This document shows positions 25,279 through 34,281 of a DNA stretch of 64,000 nucleotides, in pieces. The stretch is from Gordonia crocea (GTDB lineage Bacteria; Actinomycetota; Actinomycetes; Mycobacteriales; Mycobacteriaceae), in assembly GCF_009932435.1 (NCBI RefSeq), contig NZ_BJOU01000017.1:186001-250000 (forward strand), given 5' to 3'. Positions within the stretch are counted from its first letter, which is position 1; each line of letters starts with the position of its first letter. Position numbers and translations under genes: made by a program. The notes below the pieces were generated by a model that searched no databases, was not told the DNA's origin, and was given only the letters and a program-made list of their open reading frames with translations.

Positions 25279-26043
25279 ATGACCGAGTACCGCATCGACG
25301 ACTTGGCCCGGGAAGCCGGGACGACGACGCGCAACGTTCGCGGCTACCAAGACCGCGGTCTGCTCCCGCGTCCGATCCGCCGCGGCCGGATCGCCATCTA
25401 CAGCGATGTCCACCTCGAGCGGCTGCGCGTGATCAACAACCTGCTCCGCCGCGGCTTCACCACCCGCCATATCGCCGAATTCTTCACCGGGATGCAGCGT
25501 GGCGACGGTCTGGCCGACGTCTTGGGCCTGGAGGATGCCGTTTCGGTCCCCTGGTCGTCGACCCACACGTCGACGATGACCGCGATCGAGCTGAAAGAAC
25601 TCCTCCACACGGCCAATCCGCGCCATCTTGCGCGGCTGGCCGAGTTCGGCCTGATCGCCGAGGACACCGACACTTCCGGTGCCTCGCGCAAGCCTCGCCG
25701 CTACCGGGTACTCGACACCGACACCATCGAGTCCTACAGCCGACTCGTGAAGCTGGGCATCTCCCTGGACAACATCCTCGACGCCCATGCCCGTCTGGCC
25801 GACGAGCTGTCCGGGGTGGCCGGCACCCTGATCACCGCCGGGCGGCGCGTCATCACCGACCAGCACCATGACGGCTGGATTCCCAGCACCGACGACGAGT
25901 CGGTCTGGGCCGCCGAACTCATCACCGAGCTCCGCAAGGCGGGCATGGTGACGGTCCACAACATCCTCAACCGCGAGCTGGACCGCAGCATGTCCAACCA
26001 ACTCGCCGACTACCTCGGGGATGCGGCGACCGGCGACGACTGA
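25279..26043 (+). CDS. MerR-family transcriptional regulator
   Basis: A 254-residue regulator with an N-terminal MerR winged helix (YRIDDLAREAGTTTRNVRGY, RGLLPRPIRRGR) and a long C-terminal effector domain without the short metal-binding Cys loop of metal sensors, so an organic ligand is more likely. It is 34 nt downstream of the reductase gene and probably regulates the EphD-like cluster. A small inverted repeat GAGA-GAA-TCTC precedes the ATG. Confidence 0.85.
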   Translation: MTEYRIDDLAREAGTTTRNVRGYQDRGLLPRPIRRGRIAIYSDVHLERLRVINNLLRRGFTTRHIAEFFTGMQRGDGLADVLGLEDAVSVPWSSTHTSTMTAIELKELLHTANPRHLARLAEFGLIAEDTDTSGASRKPRRYRVLDTDTIESYSRLVKLGISLDNILDAHARLADELSGVAGTLITAGRRVITDQHHDGWIPSTDDESVWAAELITELRKAGMVTVHNILNRELDRSMSNQLADYLGDAATGDD

Positions 26044-26091
26044 TCGGTGCGCGGGGGGCCGTTTTCGCTATGAAGTTCTCAAGGTACGTGC

Positions 26092-26111
26092 GCAGTCCCT
26101 TCGGGGGCTGC
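26092..26111. terminator. Bidirectional hairpin terminator with TTCG loop
   Basis: GCAGTCCC (26092-26099) and GGGGCTGC (26104-26111) pair over 8 bp (one G-U) around a TTCG tetraloop. It lies between the convergent MerR gene and the DUF222/HNH gene. Confidence 0.65.
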
Positions 26112-26127
26112 TCTCATCGGGCCGCAA

Positions 26128-27453
26128 TTAGGCGGCGGCGTGGTCGGCGAGGGTGAGGCTGCGTCGGTTGTGGCAGCGGATCGGTTCACCTCCTTCCGGC
26201 GGCTGGAACCACGGGTGGCCGTCGAACCCGATGCGGACCTTCCAGCCCTTGCCGTGGATATAGGTGTGGTGATGCAGCGAACAGAGCAGGACGGTGTTTT
26301 TGAGGTTTGTCTCGCCGCCGTCGGCCCAGTGCTGAATATGGTGGCCTTCACAGCAGGCTGGTGGTCTGCCGCAGCCGGGGAATTGGCAGCCACCGTCGCG
26401 GGCTTCGAGTGCTTTGCGCAGGGTGCCGGTGACGAAGCGTTGGGTGCGTTTGGCGTCCAGCGGCACCGAGTCCGCGGTGATCAACGCGGTGACTTCAGCA
26501 CTGCCGCAGGCGATCTCACGTGCGGTCTCGGCTGAGACCGAGCCGGTGAATCCCAGCCGTGCGACTCGCGAATCTCCTTCACCACCGCTACCGACCAGGA
26601 CAGGCAAGGGCACGGTCATGGTGATGTGCGGGACGACCCCGCCGACGGTCGGACGATTCCGTGATGCCAGGTATGCGGTGATCACGCTGACCAGGGCATC
26701 GGCGGTGCGTTGGGCCCTGGGACGCGGATCCGGGGAGCCATCAGGCGCTGGGATCGGCTTCGCGAGCGCATCCAGCGCGGTGTGGAGTTTCTCCCCGGAC
26801 AGCTGATCCAGATCGGCCTCCAGGGTCACACGCCCCTCGTCGGTCCGGGTGATCGATGCCTGGTTCAACGACGGATTGTCCGCCGGCGGAGTGGATGGCG
26901 GATCCAGCGGCACCAACTCGTGGCCGAGTTCGCGGGCCTTCTCCATGACTTGGGCGGGTTGATCGATCCGGGCGTGCGCCAACAATGTGGTCGCGGTCTT
27001 GTCCCGCACGTCGTCGAAACCATCGGCCCCCATGCGGGTGGCGATGTGGTCGAGACCGCGGATGACCGCATCGGCATGGTCAACGGTGAGGTCGCCGTCG
27101 CGGACCTCGCGGACCAGGTTCGGCAGATCATCCAAGTGCTGGGCCAACCGGGCCACCCGGTTGACGGCGGCCGGCGCCAACGGCAGCTCCCGCAACAAGT
27201 CCCGCCCGTTCTTCAACCGGTGCCGAACCGGGATACCGACGGCTTCAGCCCGCGCCGTCGCAGCAGCCAACAGATAGGAGGCGATGTTGCCCATCCGCAC
27301 CGCGGTGACCATCACCCCCAACAGAGCCTTGTCGTCGGCGATCGCTTCCGCGGAGGCCAACAACGCACCCAAACCGGTGCCAGATTCGACCGCCGTCGGC
27401 GCCAAATCATCGGCCAGGTCGGTGACGAATGTGGCGAGTTCGTCGTGGTTCAT
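26128..27453 (-). CDS. DUF222 / HNH endonuclease domain protein (13E12 repeat family)
   Basis: A 441-residue cytoplasmic protein. An N-terminal helical DUF222 region is followed by a C-terminal HNH domain: RDGGCQFPGCGRPP, CCEGHHIQHWADGG, NTVLLCSLHHHTYIH. This multi-copy family is widespread in mycolata and often varies between strains; its biological role is unclear. A minus-strand TATGAT (27483-27478) about 25 nt before the ATG could be the -10 box, and TTGGGGG precedes the start. Confidence 0.88.
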   Translation of the reverse strand: MNHDELATFVTDLADDLAPTAVESGTGLGALLASAEAIADDKALLGVMVTAVRMGNIASYLLAAATARAEAVGIPVRHRLKNGRDLLRELPLAPAAVNRVARLAQHLDDLPNLVREVRDGDLTVDHADAVIRGLDHIATRMGADGFDDVRDKTATTLLAHARIDQPAQVMEKARELGHELVPLDPPSTPPADNPSLNQASITRTDEGRVTLEADLDQLSGEKLHTALDALAKPIPAPDGSPDPRPRAQRTADALVSVITAYLASRNRPTVGGVVPHITMTVPLPVLVGSGGEGDSRVARLGFTGSVSAETAREIACGSAEVTALITADSVPLDAKRTQRFVTGTLRKALEARDGGCQFPGCGRPPACCEGHHIQHWADGGETNLKNTVLLCSLHHHTYIHGKGWKVRIGFDGHPWFQPPEGGEPIRCHNRRSLTLADHAAA

Positions 27454-27615
27454 GTGACCCCCAAGGTCCGGGTTCGCATCATATTGTGCGGACTCGGATT
27501 AGAAACTCTGTGCTGTTCCGCTTCTATCTATACACCCAATCTACAACGGAGGTCTGACAACCGTCAGATAGCCCGTTGACCTGGGTTGATTCGCCACAGA
27601 GCGCCACCCATTGAC

Positions 27616-27632
27616 CATCGGCATCGCCGATG
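27616..27632. terminator. Hairpin after unknown membrane-protein gene
   Basis: CATCGGC (27616-27622) and GCCGATG (27626-27632) form a 7-bp stem with a 3-nt loop, 17 nt past the stop of the minus-strand gene ending at 27649. The rest of the 195-nt gap (27454-27648) holds a second small repeat, TCTGAC-AACC-GTCAGA (27553-27568), of unknown role. Confidence 0.4.
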
Positions 27633-27648
27633 TACAGGGGAAAAAGGC

Positions 27649-28527
27649 TCAGGGTAGGGGGATCGGCGGGAGGCCGGGAATCGGATTGGGCAGGAACCGC
27701 CCCCGTTGCTTCGGCTGCGGCGCACTGCGGTTGTTGGCCGGTTGCGGTGCGGCGGTGTTCTTAGGCGTCACGTACAACTCGACCGGCTTGGCGATGTCCT
27801 TCAGCGCGGCCCGGTCGATCGCGGGCACATTCGTCGTCACCGGCACCACGCTCGTCGGAGGCGCCGACGCCTGCGGCGCCGGAGTGCTGTTGCGGTCGAC
27901 GACCACCACGCCGAGCAAACCGCCGACGATGAGAACCCCCGCCGCCGCGGCGCCGATGGCGACCACCCGGCGGCGGTTGGGCGTGGGATGCGCAGCGGGG
28001 CCGGGCTCGTCGTCGACGACGTCCTCGACCGCCGCATACTCCTCGGTGGGGTCGTCGACGAGAGGCTCCACCTGCTCGGAGACGGCCACCGGATCGGCCT
28101 CGGTGTACACCGCCAACAGCTCGGAAGAATGCTGCTGAGCAGGGCTGATGTTGACCGCCGGGAGGGTCCAGGCGTCGGTGCGGTCCGATATCGGGCGGAC
28201 CGCGGGTCGCTCGCCGCGCGGTTTGCGGTGCTTGGGCACCGCGTTTTCCTCGGCGAGGACCTGATCCGGCGCGATGGCCGCGAGATCGTCACGGGTGACC
28301 AGGAAGAGCGCGACGTGATTCTCACCCATCAGGAACACCGACGACGTGAACCGCAGCCGACGCTGAGCCGTGGCCATCAGCGCCAAGAGTTCGGCCTCCC
28401 AGGCCGGCGACTCGGGCAACGAGACGCGACCGTCGGCGATCAGGCGCCCCGCGAGGGCCCGGTCAACGCCGGGGGCCGGGGCGGCTGAACGCCGCACCGC
28501 GGGACCGGTCGTCGTCTGCACCGACAC
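27649..28527 (-). CDS. Uncharacterised single-pass membrane protein
   Basis: A 292-residue protein not recognised. An N-terminal cytoplasmic region (about 1-95) has SPAWEAELLALMATAQRRLRF (short: AWEAELLALM) and FLMGENHVALFLVTRDDL. An acidic linker follows, then one transmembrane helix (VVAIGAAAAGVLIVGGLLGVVVV, about 192-214) and a Pro/Ala/Thr-rich extracytoplasmic tail ending PNPIPGLPPIPLP. It lies 11 nt downstream of udgA on the same strand. GTG start at 28527; GTG at 28521 is an alternative with TATTTT 6 nt upstream, which could mark a leaderless promoter. Confidence 0.7.
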   Translation of the reverse strand: MSVQTTTGPAVRRSAAPAPGVDRALAGRLIADGRVSLPESPAWEAELLALMATAQRRLRFTSSVFLMGENHVALFLVTRDDLAAIAPDQVLAEENAVPKHRKPRGERPAVRPISDRTDAWTLPAVNISPAQQHSSELLAVYTEADPVAVSEQVEPLVDDPTEEYAAVEDVVDDEPGPAAHPTPNRRRVVAIGAAAAGVLIVGGLLGVVVVDRNSTPAPQASAPPTSVVPVTTNVPAIDRAALKDIAKPVELYVTPKNTAAPQPANNRSAPQPKQRGRFLPNPIPGLPPIPLP

Positions 28528-28538
28528 AAAATAGCACG

Positions 28539-29927
28539 TCAGACCAAGAAATCACTGGTCTGGGGGGCGTCGACCAGCTCCGCCGTCGCCGTCGGAGTCG
28601 CGACTGCCGACGAGCCAAGGGCGCGGTATTCCCACCCGGCGGCGCGCCAGGCGTCACCGTCGAGGCAGCGGCGGGCGTCCACGATCAGCCGGCGGGAGAC
28701 GACGGTCGACAGCTCCGCGGGCGACATGTGGACGAACTCGGCCCACTCGGTGGCAACGATCACCGCGTCGGCGCCGCGCGCCGCGTCGCGGGCCGATTCG
28801 GCGTAGCGCAACGTCGGGAACACGCGTGCCGCGTTGCCCATCGCCTTGGGGTCGAACACCGACACCCGGGCCCCGCGCAGTGACAGCTGAGCGGCCACCG
28901 CCAACGCCGGCGAGTCGCGCACGTCGTCGCTCTCCGGTTTGAACGCCGCACCGAGCACGGCGACGTTACGTCCGAGAACCGAACCGTCGCAGGCCTTCTC
29001 GACAAGACCCACCAGGGCGGCACGGCGGCGCATGTTCACCTCGTCGACCTCGCGCAGGAAGGCCAGGGCGTCGCCGACGCCGAGTTCCTGTGCCCGCGCG
29101 GCGAACGCACGGATGTCCTTCGGTAGGCAGCCGCCGCCAAAGCCGAGTCCGGCGTTGAGGAACCGGCGTCCGATCCGCGCGTCGTGGCCGATCGCGTCAG
29201 CCAGGGCGGTGACGTCGCCGCCAGCGACCTCGCAGATCTCACTGATCGCGTTGATGAAGGAGATCTTGGTGGCGAGGAAGGCGTTGGCCGACACCTTCAC
29301 CAGCTCGGCGGTGGCCCAATCCATGGTCAAGTAGGGGGTGCCGTCCTCGAGGATGGCCCGGTAGACCTGGGCGATCCGGTCGGCGGCGTCGGAGTCGGGG
29401 TGCCGGGGGTCGGTGCCGACGACGATCCGGTCGGGACGCAGCGTGTCGTCGACGGCGAAGCCCTCCCGAAGGAATTCTGGGTTCCAGGCCAACTCGATGG
29501 TGGCACTGCGGCTCAGCGCGGCGATCTCGTCGGCCAGTTCGGCGCAGGTGCCCACCGGCACCGTGGACTTGCCGACGATGAGGTGGCGCCCGCGCAGGTG
29601 GCCAATGAGTTCGCGGACCGCGGTGCGCAACGCGGTGAGGTCGGCTGCGCCCGACGTCGGCTGCTGCGGGGTGCCGACGCCCAGGAAGTGCACGCGCGCG
29701 AAGCTGGCCGCCTCGGCGAGGTCGGTGGTGAACCGCAGGCGCCCGGCGGCGATGTTGCGCTTGAGCACGTCGTCGAGGTTCGGCTCGAAGAAGGGCACGG
29801 TCCCCGCCGCGAGCGAGTCGATCTTGGCGGCGTCGACGTCGACGCCGAGAACCTCGTGGCCGAGTTCGGCCATGCAGGCGGCGTGGGTGGCACCGAGGTA
29901 GCCGCAGCCGATCACTGTCATCTTCAT
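28539..29927 (-). CDS. udgA: UDP-glucose 6-dehydrogenase
   Basis: A 462-residue NAD-dependent enzyme converting UDP-glucose to UDP-glucuronate for envelope glycans. The N-terminal Rossmann motif is TVIGCGYLGATHAA, the mid-region has NPEFLREGFAVDD, and the catalytic Cys lies in GFGGGCLPKDIRAF; the C-terminal domain has VAVLGAAFKPESDDVRDSPA (short: AAFKPESDDVRDS). It aligns in position with Rv0322. ATG at 29927 is chosen; ATG at 29921 is possible and better spaced from GGGGG. In M. tuberculosis it adjoins dcd; here an MFS gene is inserted. Confidence 0.9.
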   Translation of the reverse strand: MKMTVIGCGYLGATHAACMAELGHEVLGVDVDAAKIDSLAAGTVPFFEPNLDDVLKRNIAAGRLRFTTDLAEAASFARVHFLGVGTPQQPTSGAADLTALRTAVRELIGHLRGRHLIVGKSTVPVGTCAELADEIAALSRSATIELAWNPEFLREGFAVDDTLRPDRIVVGTDPRHPDSDAADRIAQVYRAILEDGTPYLTMDWATAELVKVSANAFLATKISFINAISEICEVAGGDVTALADAIGHDARIGRRFLNAGLGFGGGCLPKDIRAFAARAQELGVGDALAFLREVDEVNMRRRAALVGLVEKACDGSVLGRNVAVLGAAFKPESDDVRDSPALAVAAQLSLRGARVSVFDPKAMGNAARVFPTLRYAESARDAARGADAVIVATEWAEFVHMSPAELSTVVSRRLIVDARRCLDGDAWRAAGWEYRALGSSAVATPTATAELVDAPQTSDFLV

Positions 29928-29999
29928 GCCCCCATGGCTACCGGCGCCGAGCGGCATCCCGGTGGCGACCGGCCCACCGTCGGGCTACGGGCGGGTGAA

Positions 30000-31400
30000 C
30001 TATCGGCGCGTGTCCGCGGCGGCGTTCACCTCGTCGAGGGCCAGCCCGGTGGTGCGCGGACCGAATCCGCCGACGGCGATGGCGACGGCGGTCATCGCCG
30101 CGGCGACCACCGCGAACAGCGCCGTCTGACCACGGTGTTCCAGGATCGGCAGCAGGATGAACGGCATCAGTGCGCTGGACAGCCGCGACAACGAGTACGC
30201 CCAGCTGGCCGCCGTGCCGCGCACGCGCGTGGGGAACACCTCGGCCTGATAGACGTGATAGGCGTTGGAGAAGACGTTGCTGACCGCGGTGTAGGCGAAG
30301 CCGACAGCCATGATCTGGGCGGGACTGTCGGCGTAGCCGAAGGCGATGCCGAATCCGGCCATGAATACCACCGAGACCACGATCAGGTGCTTGCGTTCGA
30401 CCCGGTCGATGACCGGCAGCGACAGCAGCGATCCGATCGGGTAGCCGAGGTAGGTGACGCCGAGGAAGGCCAGGCTCGTCACGATGTCGTAGCCCTTGGC
30501 CGCGAGGACGATTGGCACCAGGGTGCCGAACCCGTAGTAGCCCCAGCTCTGGAAGAACTGGAGCACGACCATCATCCCGGTGCGCCGCCGCAGTCCGGGC
30601 CCGAAGAGCTCCCGCACGCGGCCCTTGCCGTCGGCTTCGCGGGCAGCCGCCGTCGGGGTCTCCGGGTCGGGCAGCGGCAACCCGCGTCGGCGCGCCTGCT
30701 CCTCCATCGTCGTGACGATGGCGTCGGCCTCGTCGTGCCGCCCGACCGTGGCCAGCCAACGCGGCGACTCGGGCAGGCGGCGGCGCAGGAAGAACATGAT
30801 GACGGCGCCCATCGCGCCGAGCAGGAACAGCCACCGCCAGCCGTCGAATCCCAGCGGTTCCCGGCCGACGAGCCAGTGGCCGCCGAAGCCGGCGGCGGGT
30901 ACGCCGAGGAAGGCGGCGGTGTAGGCCCACGCGGTGTAGCGGCCGCGGTACCGGGCGGGCAGCATGTCCCCGAGGTAGGCGTCGCTGACCGGGGGCTCGG
31001 CACCGATCCCGACGCCGGCCAGGAAGCGACTGGCCACCAGCGCGCCCGCGCCGGGGCTGAAGGCGGCGGCCAGGGTGAACACCGAGTAGACCGACATGCT
31101 GAGCAGGAAGGCCGGGCGCCGGCCGATGCGGTCGGAGATGCGGCCGATGAGGATGGCGCCGAGGAACATGCCCAGGAACACCGACGACAAGAGCAGGGTC
31201 AGCCCGGTACCGCTCAACCGGAACTGCTGCTTCAACACGACGGCCAGCGTCCCGGCCAAGAAGACCTCGTAGAGGTCGAAGAACAGGCCCAGGCCGATGA
31301 TCGCCGTGACCCGGCGGTGCATCGGCGTGATCGGCAGCCGGTCGAGCCGGGCGCCGATGCTCGCCGCGTCGGGTGGGCCGAGCCGGGCGGCCGGCGTCAC
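30000..31400 (-). CDS. MFS transporter (sugar/organic acid type)
   Basis: A 466-residue, 12-helix major facilitator protein with the loop 2-3 motif [12 protein letters not shown], a second-half counterpart (DRVERKH) and a central cytoplasmic loop. Substrate unknown; the family fits sugar or organic acid symporters. The GTG at 31400 overlaps the dcd stop by 4 nt (GTGA), so it is translationally coupled to dcd, although functionally unrelated. Longer in-frame starts would run inside dcd and are rejected. Confidence 0.85.
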   Translation of the reverse strand: MTPAARLGPPDAASIGARLDRLPITPMHRRVTAIIGLGLFFDLYEVFLAGTLAVVLKQQFRLSGTGLTLLLSSVFLGMFLGAILIGRISDRIGRRPAFLLSMSVYSVFTLAAAFSPGAGALVASRFLAGVGIGAEPPVSDAYLGDMLPARYRGRYTAWAYTAAFLGVPAAGFGGHWLVGREPLGFDGWRWLFLLGAMGAVIMFFLRRRLPESPRWLATVGRHDEADAIVTTMEEQARRRGLPLPDPETPTAAAREADGKGRVRELFGPGLRRRTGMMVVLQFFQSWGYYGFGTLVPIVLAAKGYDIVTSLAFLGVTYLGYPIGSLLSLPVIDRVERKHLIVVSVVFMAGFGIAFGYADSPAQIMAVGFAYTAVSNVFSNAYHVYQAEVFPTRVRGTAASWAYSLSRLSSALMPFILLPILEHRGQTALFAVVAAAMTAVAIAVGGFGPRTTGLALDEVNAAADTRR

Positions 31401-31963
31401 TTCTGGAAGTTCAGATACGCCTTCGACGGCGTCGGGCCGCGCTGGCCCTGGTATTTGGAGCCGACGGCCGCACTGCCGTACGGGTGCTCGGCGGGGCTGG
31501 ACAGTTTGATCAGGCACAGCTGGCCGATCTTCATCCCCGGCCACAGCGTGATCGGCAGGTTCGCCACGTTGGACAGCTCCAGGGTGATGTGCCCGGAGAA
31601 GCCGGGGTCGATGAACCCGGCTGTCGAATGCGTCAACAGGCCCAGGCGGCCGAGCGACGACTTCCCCTCCAGCCGGCCGGCCAGGTCGTCGGGCAGCGAG
31701 CACACTTCCAGCGTGGAGCCGAGGACGAATTCACCCGGGTGCAGGACGAACGGCTCGCCCTCGGCGGGCTCGACGAGGGTGGTCAGCTCATCCTGCCGTT
31801 GCGCCGGGTCGATGTGGGTGTAGCGGGTGTTGTTGAACACCCGGAACAGGCCGTCGAGGCGCACGTCGACGCTCGACGGTTGGACCAGGTCCGGCTCGAA
31901 CGGCTCGATCTGCAGGCGCCCGGTGTCGAGTTGGGCGCGGATATCGCGGTCGGAGAGGAGCAC
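31397..31963 (-). CDS. dcd: dCTP deaminase (dUMP-forming type)
   Basis: A 188-residue enzyme of pyrimidine deoxynucleotide synthesis. It has the N-terminal [13 protein letters not shown], the substrate loop [12 protein letters not shown], catalytic region [19 protein letters not shown], and the C-terminal [19 protein letters not shown] that closes over the nucleotide. The M. tuberculosis enzyme is a bifunctional deaminase/diphosphatase, and the length here fits. GTG start; minus-strand TAGCCT (31977-31972) lies 8 nt upstream, suggesting a very short leader. Confidence 0.95.
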   Translation of the reverse strand: MLLSDRDIRAQLDTGRLQIEPFEPDLVQPSSVDVRLDGLFRVFNNTRYTHIDPAQRQDELTTLVEPAEGEPFVLHPGEFVLGSTLEVCSLPDDLAGRLEGKSSLGRLGLLTHSTAGFIDPGFSGHITLELSNVANLPITLWPGMKIGQLCLIKLSSPAEHPYGSAAVGSKYQGQRGPTPSKAYLNFQK

Positions 31964-31998
31964 GGTTCATCAGGCTATCGGATCGACGGCCCGCGCGA

Positions 31999-33000
31999 TC
32001 AGATCAGGCCGAGGTCGGCAACCGCGGCGCGCTCCTCTTGCAGTTCGGCCACCGAGGCGTCGATCCGGGCGCGGGAGAACTCATCGATCTCCAGTCCCTG
32101 CACGATTTCCCAATTCCCGTCGACGGGGCGCACCGGGAAGGAGGAGACCAGGCCTTCGGGGACCCCGTACGAGCCGTCGGAGACCAGTGCCGTCGACGTC
32201 CAGTCCGCCGGGTCGGGCAGGCCGAAGCGCCGGTCGCGCACATGGTCGATGATCGCGGTGGCCGTCGACGCCACCGACGACCCGCCGCGGGCCTCGATGA
32301 TCGCCGCACCGCGCTGGGCGACAGTGTCGATGAACACGCCCTCGGCCCATTCGGCGCCAACCATCTCCAAGGCGGGGCGCCCGGCGACGGTCGCGTGCCG
32401 CACGTCGGGGTACTGGGTGCGCGAATGGTTGCCCCAGATGGTGACGCGGCGGATCTCGCGGACGTTGACGCTGGTGCGCGCGGCGAGCTGGGCGACCGCG
32501 CGGTTGTGGTCGAGCCGGGTGAGGGCGGTGAACCGGTCGCGCGGGATGTCCGGTGCGTGCGCGGCGGCGATCATCGCGTTGGTGTTGGCGGGGTTGCCGA
32601 TGACGAGGATGCGCACATCGTCGGCGGCGACGTCGTTGATGGCGCGCCCCTGCGGGCCGAAGATCGCCCCGTTGCTCTCCAGCAGATCTGAGCGCTCCAT
32701 GCCCGCCGTGCGGGGCCGGGCGCCGACGAGGATCGCGTGGTTGGCGCCTTCGAACGCAACGCGGGGATCGGCGGTCACCTCGATGCCGGCCACCAGCGGG
32801 GAGGCCGCGTCCTGCAGTTCCATCGCGACACCGGCCGCGGCACGGACGGCCTGCGGGGCCTCCAACATCCGCAGGCGGACCGGGGTGTTGGGGCCGAAGA
32901 TCTCCCCGGCCGCGACGCGGAACAACAGGGAGTAGCCGATCTGTCCGGCGGCGCCGGAGAGGGTGAGGGTGGCGGGCTTGGTGAGCGTCGTTGCTTCCAT
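31999..33000 (-). CDS. mdh: Malate dehydrogenase
   Basis: A 333-residue NAD-dependent malate dehydrogenase of the cytosolic (Type 2) class: glycine motif [14 protein letters not shown], substrate arginines in [29 protein letters not shown], and catalytic His in [13 protein letters not shown]. It interconverts malate and oxaloacetate in the TCA cycle. GTTGGGGGC precedes the ATG closely. Separated from dcd by 35 nt. Confidence 0.96.
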   Translation of the reverse strand: MEATTLTKPATLTLSGAAGQIGYSLLFRVAAGEIFGPNTPVRLRMLEAPQAVRAAAGVAMELQDAASPLVAGIEVTADPRVAFEGANHAILVGARPRTAGMERSDLLESNGAIFGPQGRAINDVAADDVRILVIGNPANTNAMIAAAHAPDIPRDRFTALTRLDHNRAVAQLAARTSVNVREIRRVTIWGNHSRTQYPDVRHATVAGRPALEMVGAEWAEGVFIDTVAQRGAAIIEARGGSSVASTATAIIDHVRDRRFGLPDPADWTSTALVSDGSYGVPEGLVSSFPVRPVDGNWEIVQGLEIDEFSRARIDASVAELQEERAAVADLGLI

Positions 33001-33075
33001 GCCCCCAACTCTGCCAGCAGCCGCCGAATCCGGTTTGCTAATGTTGGCTGCAGCATCCCCTCCGGGGGCTCATGC

Positions 33076-33149
33076 GCCGATGTAGTTTAGTGGTAGAACA
33101 TCAGCTTCCCAAGCTGAGAGTGCGGGTTCGATTCCCGTCATCGGCTCCA
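33076..33149 (+). tRNA. tRNA-Gly (anticodon CCC)
   Basis: A full cloverleaf is visible: acceptor GCCGATG pairing with CATCGGC, D arm with TTAGTGGTAGAA, anticodon stem TCAGC/GCTGA closing the loop TTCCCAA (CCC), a TTCGATT T-loop and an encoded 3' CCA (33147-33149). Confidence 0.97.
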
Positions 33150-33424
33150 ATAATCGCTGGTCAGAGCGCCAAATGTGCGATAATCGGTCCGTGGCAACAC
33201 TCCGAGGCAACACGCGCCGGGTAATAATGCAGGTCGATCTGCACGCCCCCTACCCGCCAGGCGGCAACTGATGGCATCCATACAGTGCTCACGTCACTCA
33301 CTCTGACGGGTTGTCAAGAAGTCCTCACACGCGGACGGGGCCAATCTTGTCCCTGCGCGATAGTGACCAACGCCACGGAGCCAAACCGGACAATCCGCAC
33401 TACTCTTCCCCTCGCCGCTATTGA
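33150..33424. other. Intergenic region, AT-richer than its surroundings
   Basis: About 275 nt between tRNA-Gly and the iron-box-controlled gene. I see no ORF, no repeated tRNA 3' end that would mark an attachment site, and no clear promoter. Confidence 0.5.
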
Positions 33425-33443
33425 TTAGGTAAGGCTAAGGAAA
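33425..33443. promoter_or_regulatory. IdeR/DtxR iron box
   Basis: The 19 bp starting TTAGGTAAGGCTAAGG match the IdeR consensus TTAGGTTAGGCTAACCTAA at 15 of 19 positions, with the left half nearly perfect. It ends 12 nt before the ATG at 33456, where it could occlude the promoter. Confidence 0.55.
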
Positions 33444-33455
33444 GTCTAGGGTTTG

Positions 33456-34169
33456 ATGAGGGTCTTGAGTTCACTTCTGGCAGCGCTTGCCGCGCTCGTC
33501 GCGACACTGCTGGTGGTGCCGGTGGGAACCGCGGGGGCAACCCCCGCCACCGGAATCCAGAACAACGCCGGTCGCGTTTCGCTGACCCCGAACGGCAAGT
33601 CCATCGTGGCGACGCTGACCAACGGGACCTTCCGTCCCGCCGGTGATGTGCTCGCCGTCGTCGACAAGTCCGGCCGCGTCATCGACCGCGTGCCGCTGAC
33701 GGCCACCGTCGAAGGCACCCTGGTGCGCGTCGCCCCGGTCCTGGCCGCCAACCGCACCTCGGTCACGCTGACGCCGGTCGCGGTCGCGAAGAAGCAGAAG
33801 CCGCAGTCCAAGGGAACCAACCCGCGCGGCAACCAGAAGGCCGCCCCCACGGGCGGAAAGCCCAAGAGCGCCCACCCGAAGGACAAGAAGGGCAAGAAGG
33901 GCAAGTCCAAGCGCATGACCAAGGGTCAGGCGTGGGATGCGATGTGGGACCAGCTCAAGGCCGACTGGCCGTGCGCCTCGGGCTACATCGGCGGCGGCGC
34001 GCTGCTCGGCGCGGTCATCGGCGCCGTCCTGGGCTTGGTGATCTTCTCGCTGGTCTTCGCCGCCTACGGCGCATACATCGGCGCCTACATCGGCACCATC
34101 GTCGGTTACACCGAATGCAACAAGGGTGCGGGCCGCAAGGCCTACGAGAAGTGGATGGCCACTCCGTAG
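33456..34169 (+). CDS. Secreted/envelope protein with Lys-rich linker and glycine-zipper membrane segment
   Basis: A 237-residue protein not recognised by function. The signal peptide (MRVLSSLLAALAALVATLLV, cleavage near AGATP) is followed by a beta-rich domain (about 35-108), a Lys/Pro/Gly-rich linker (about 110-155, with KDKKGKKGKSKR), then a helix and a Gly-rich hydrophobic segment (GGGALLGAVIGAVLGLVIF and YGAYIGAYIGTIVGY). Two cysteines (PCASG, TECNK) flank that segment. ATG at 33456 is preferred over TTG at 33453. An IdeR-like box upstream suggests induction by iron limitation. Confidence 0.75.
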   Translation: MRVLSSLLAALAALVATLLVVPVGTAGATPATGIQNNAGRVSLTPNGKSIVATLTNGTFRPAGDVLAVVDKSGRVIDRVPLTATVEGTLVRVAPVLAANRTSVTLTPVAVAKKQKPQSKGTNPRGNQKAAPTGGKPKSAHPKDKKGKKGKSKRMTKGQAWDAMWDQLKADWPCASGYIGGGALLGAVIGAVLGLVIFSLVFAAYGAYIGAYIGTIVGYTECNKGAGRKAYEKWMATP

Positions 34170-34187
34170 TCCACAGGGTTCGAGTCG

Positions 34188-34221
34188 CGGGCCGGGTGTC
34201 GCAGCAGCGGCACCCGGCCCG
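34188..34221. terminator. Strong hairpin terminator
   Basis: CGGGCCGGGTG (34188-34198) and CACCCGGCCCG (34211-34221) pair perfectly over 11 bp, with two further pairs inside, around GCAGCAGC. It lies 19 nt past the stop at 34169. Confidence 0.75.
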
Positions 34222-34281
34222 TTGCCGTCCGGCGTTGCCCATCCCCATCCAACGTTTGGCCCGTCCGGGACGTCCGTCGCG

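Noticed and set aside
26128-27453. DUF222/HNH gene as a mobile intron-type homing endonuclease
   Set aside because: It stands alone as an intact gene with no intron, intein or inverted repeats around it; the 13E12 family is simply multi-copy.
29184-31823. 879-residue plus-strand frame across udgA and the MFS gene
   Set aside because: Antisense to two well-supported genes; low-complexity His/Arg/Asp/Gly-rich translation typical of a shadow.
33076-33455. tRNA-Gly as an integration site for a mobile element
   Set aside because: No integrase and no repeat of the tRNA 3' end downstream; the following AT-richer gap alone is not evidence.
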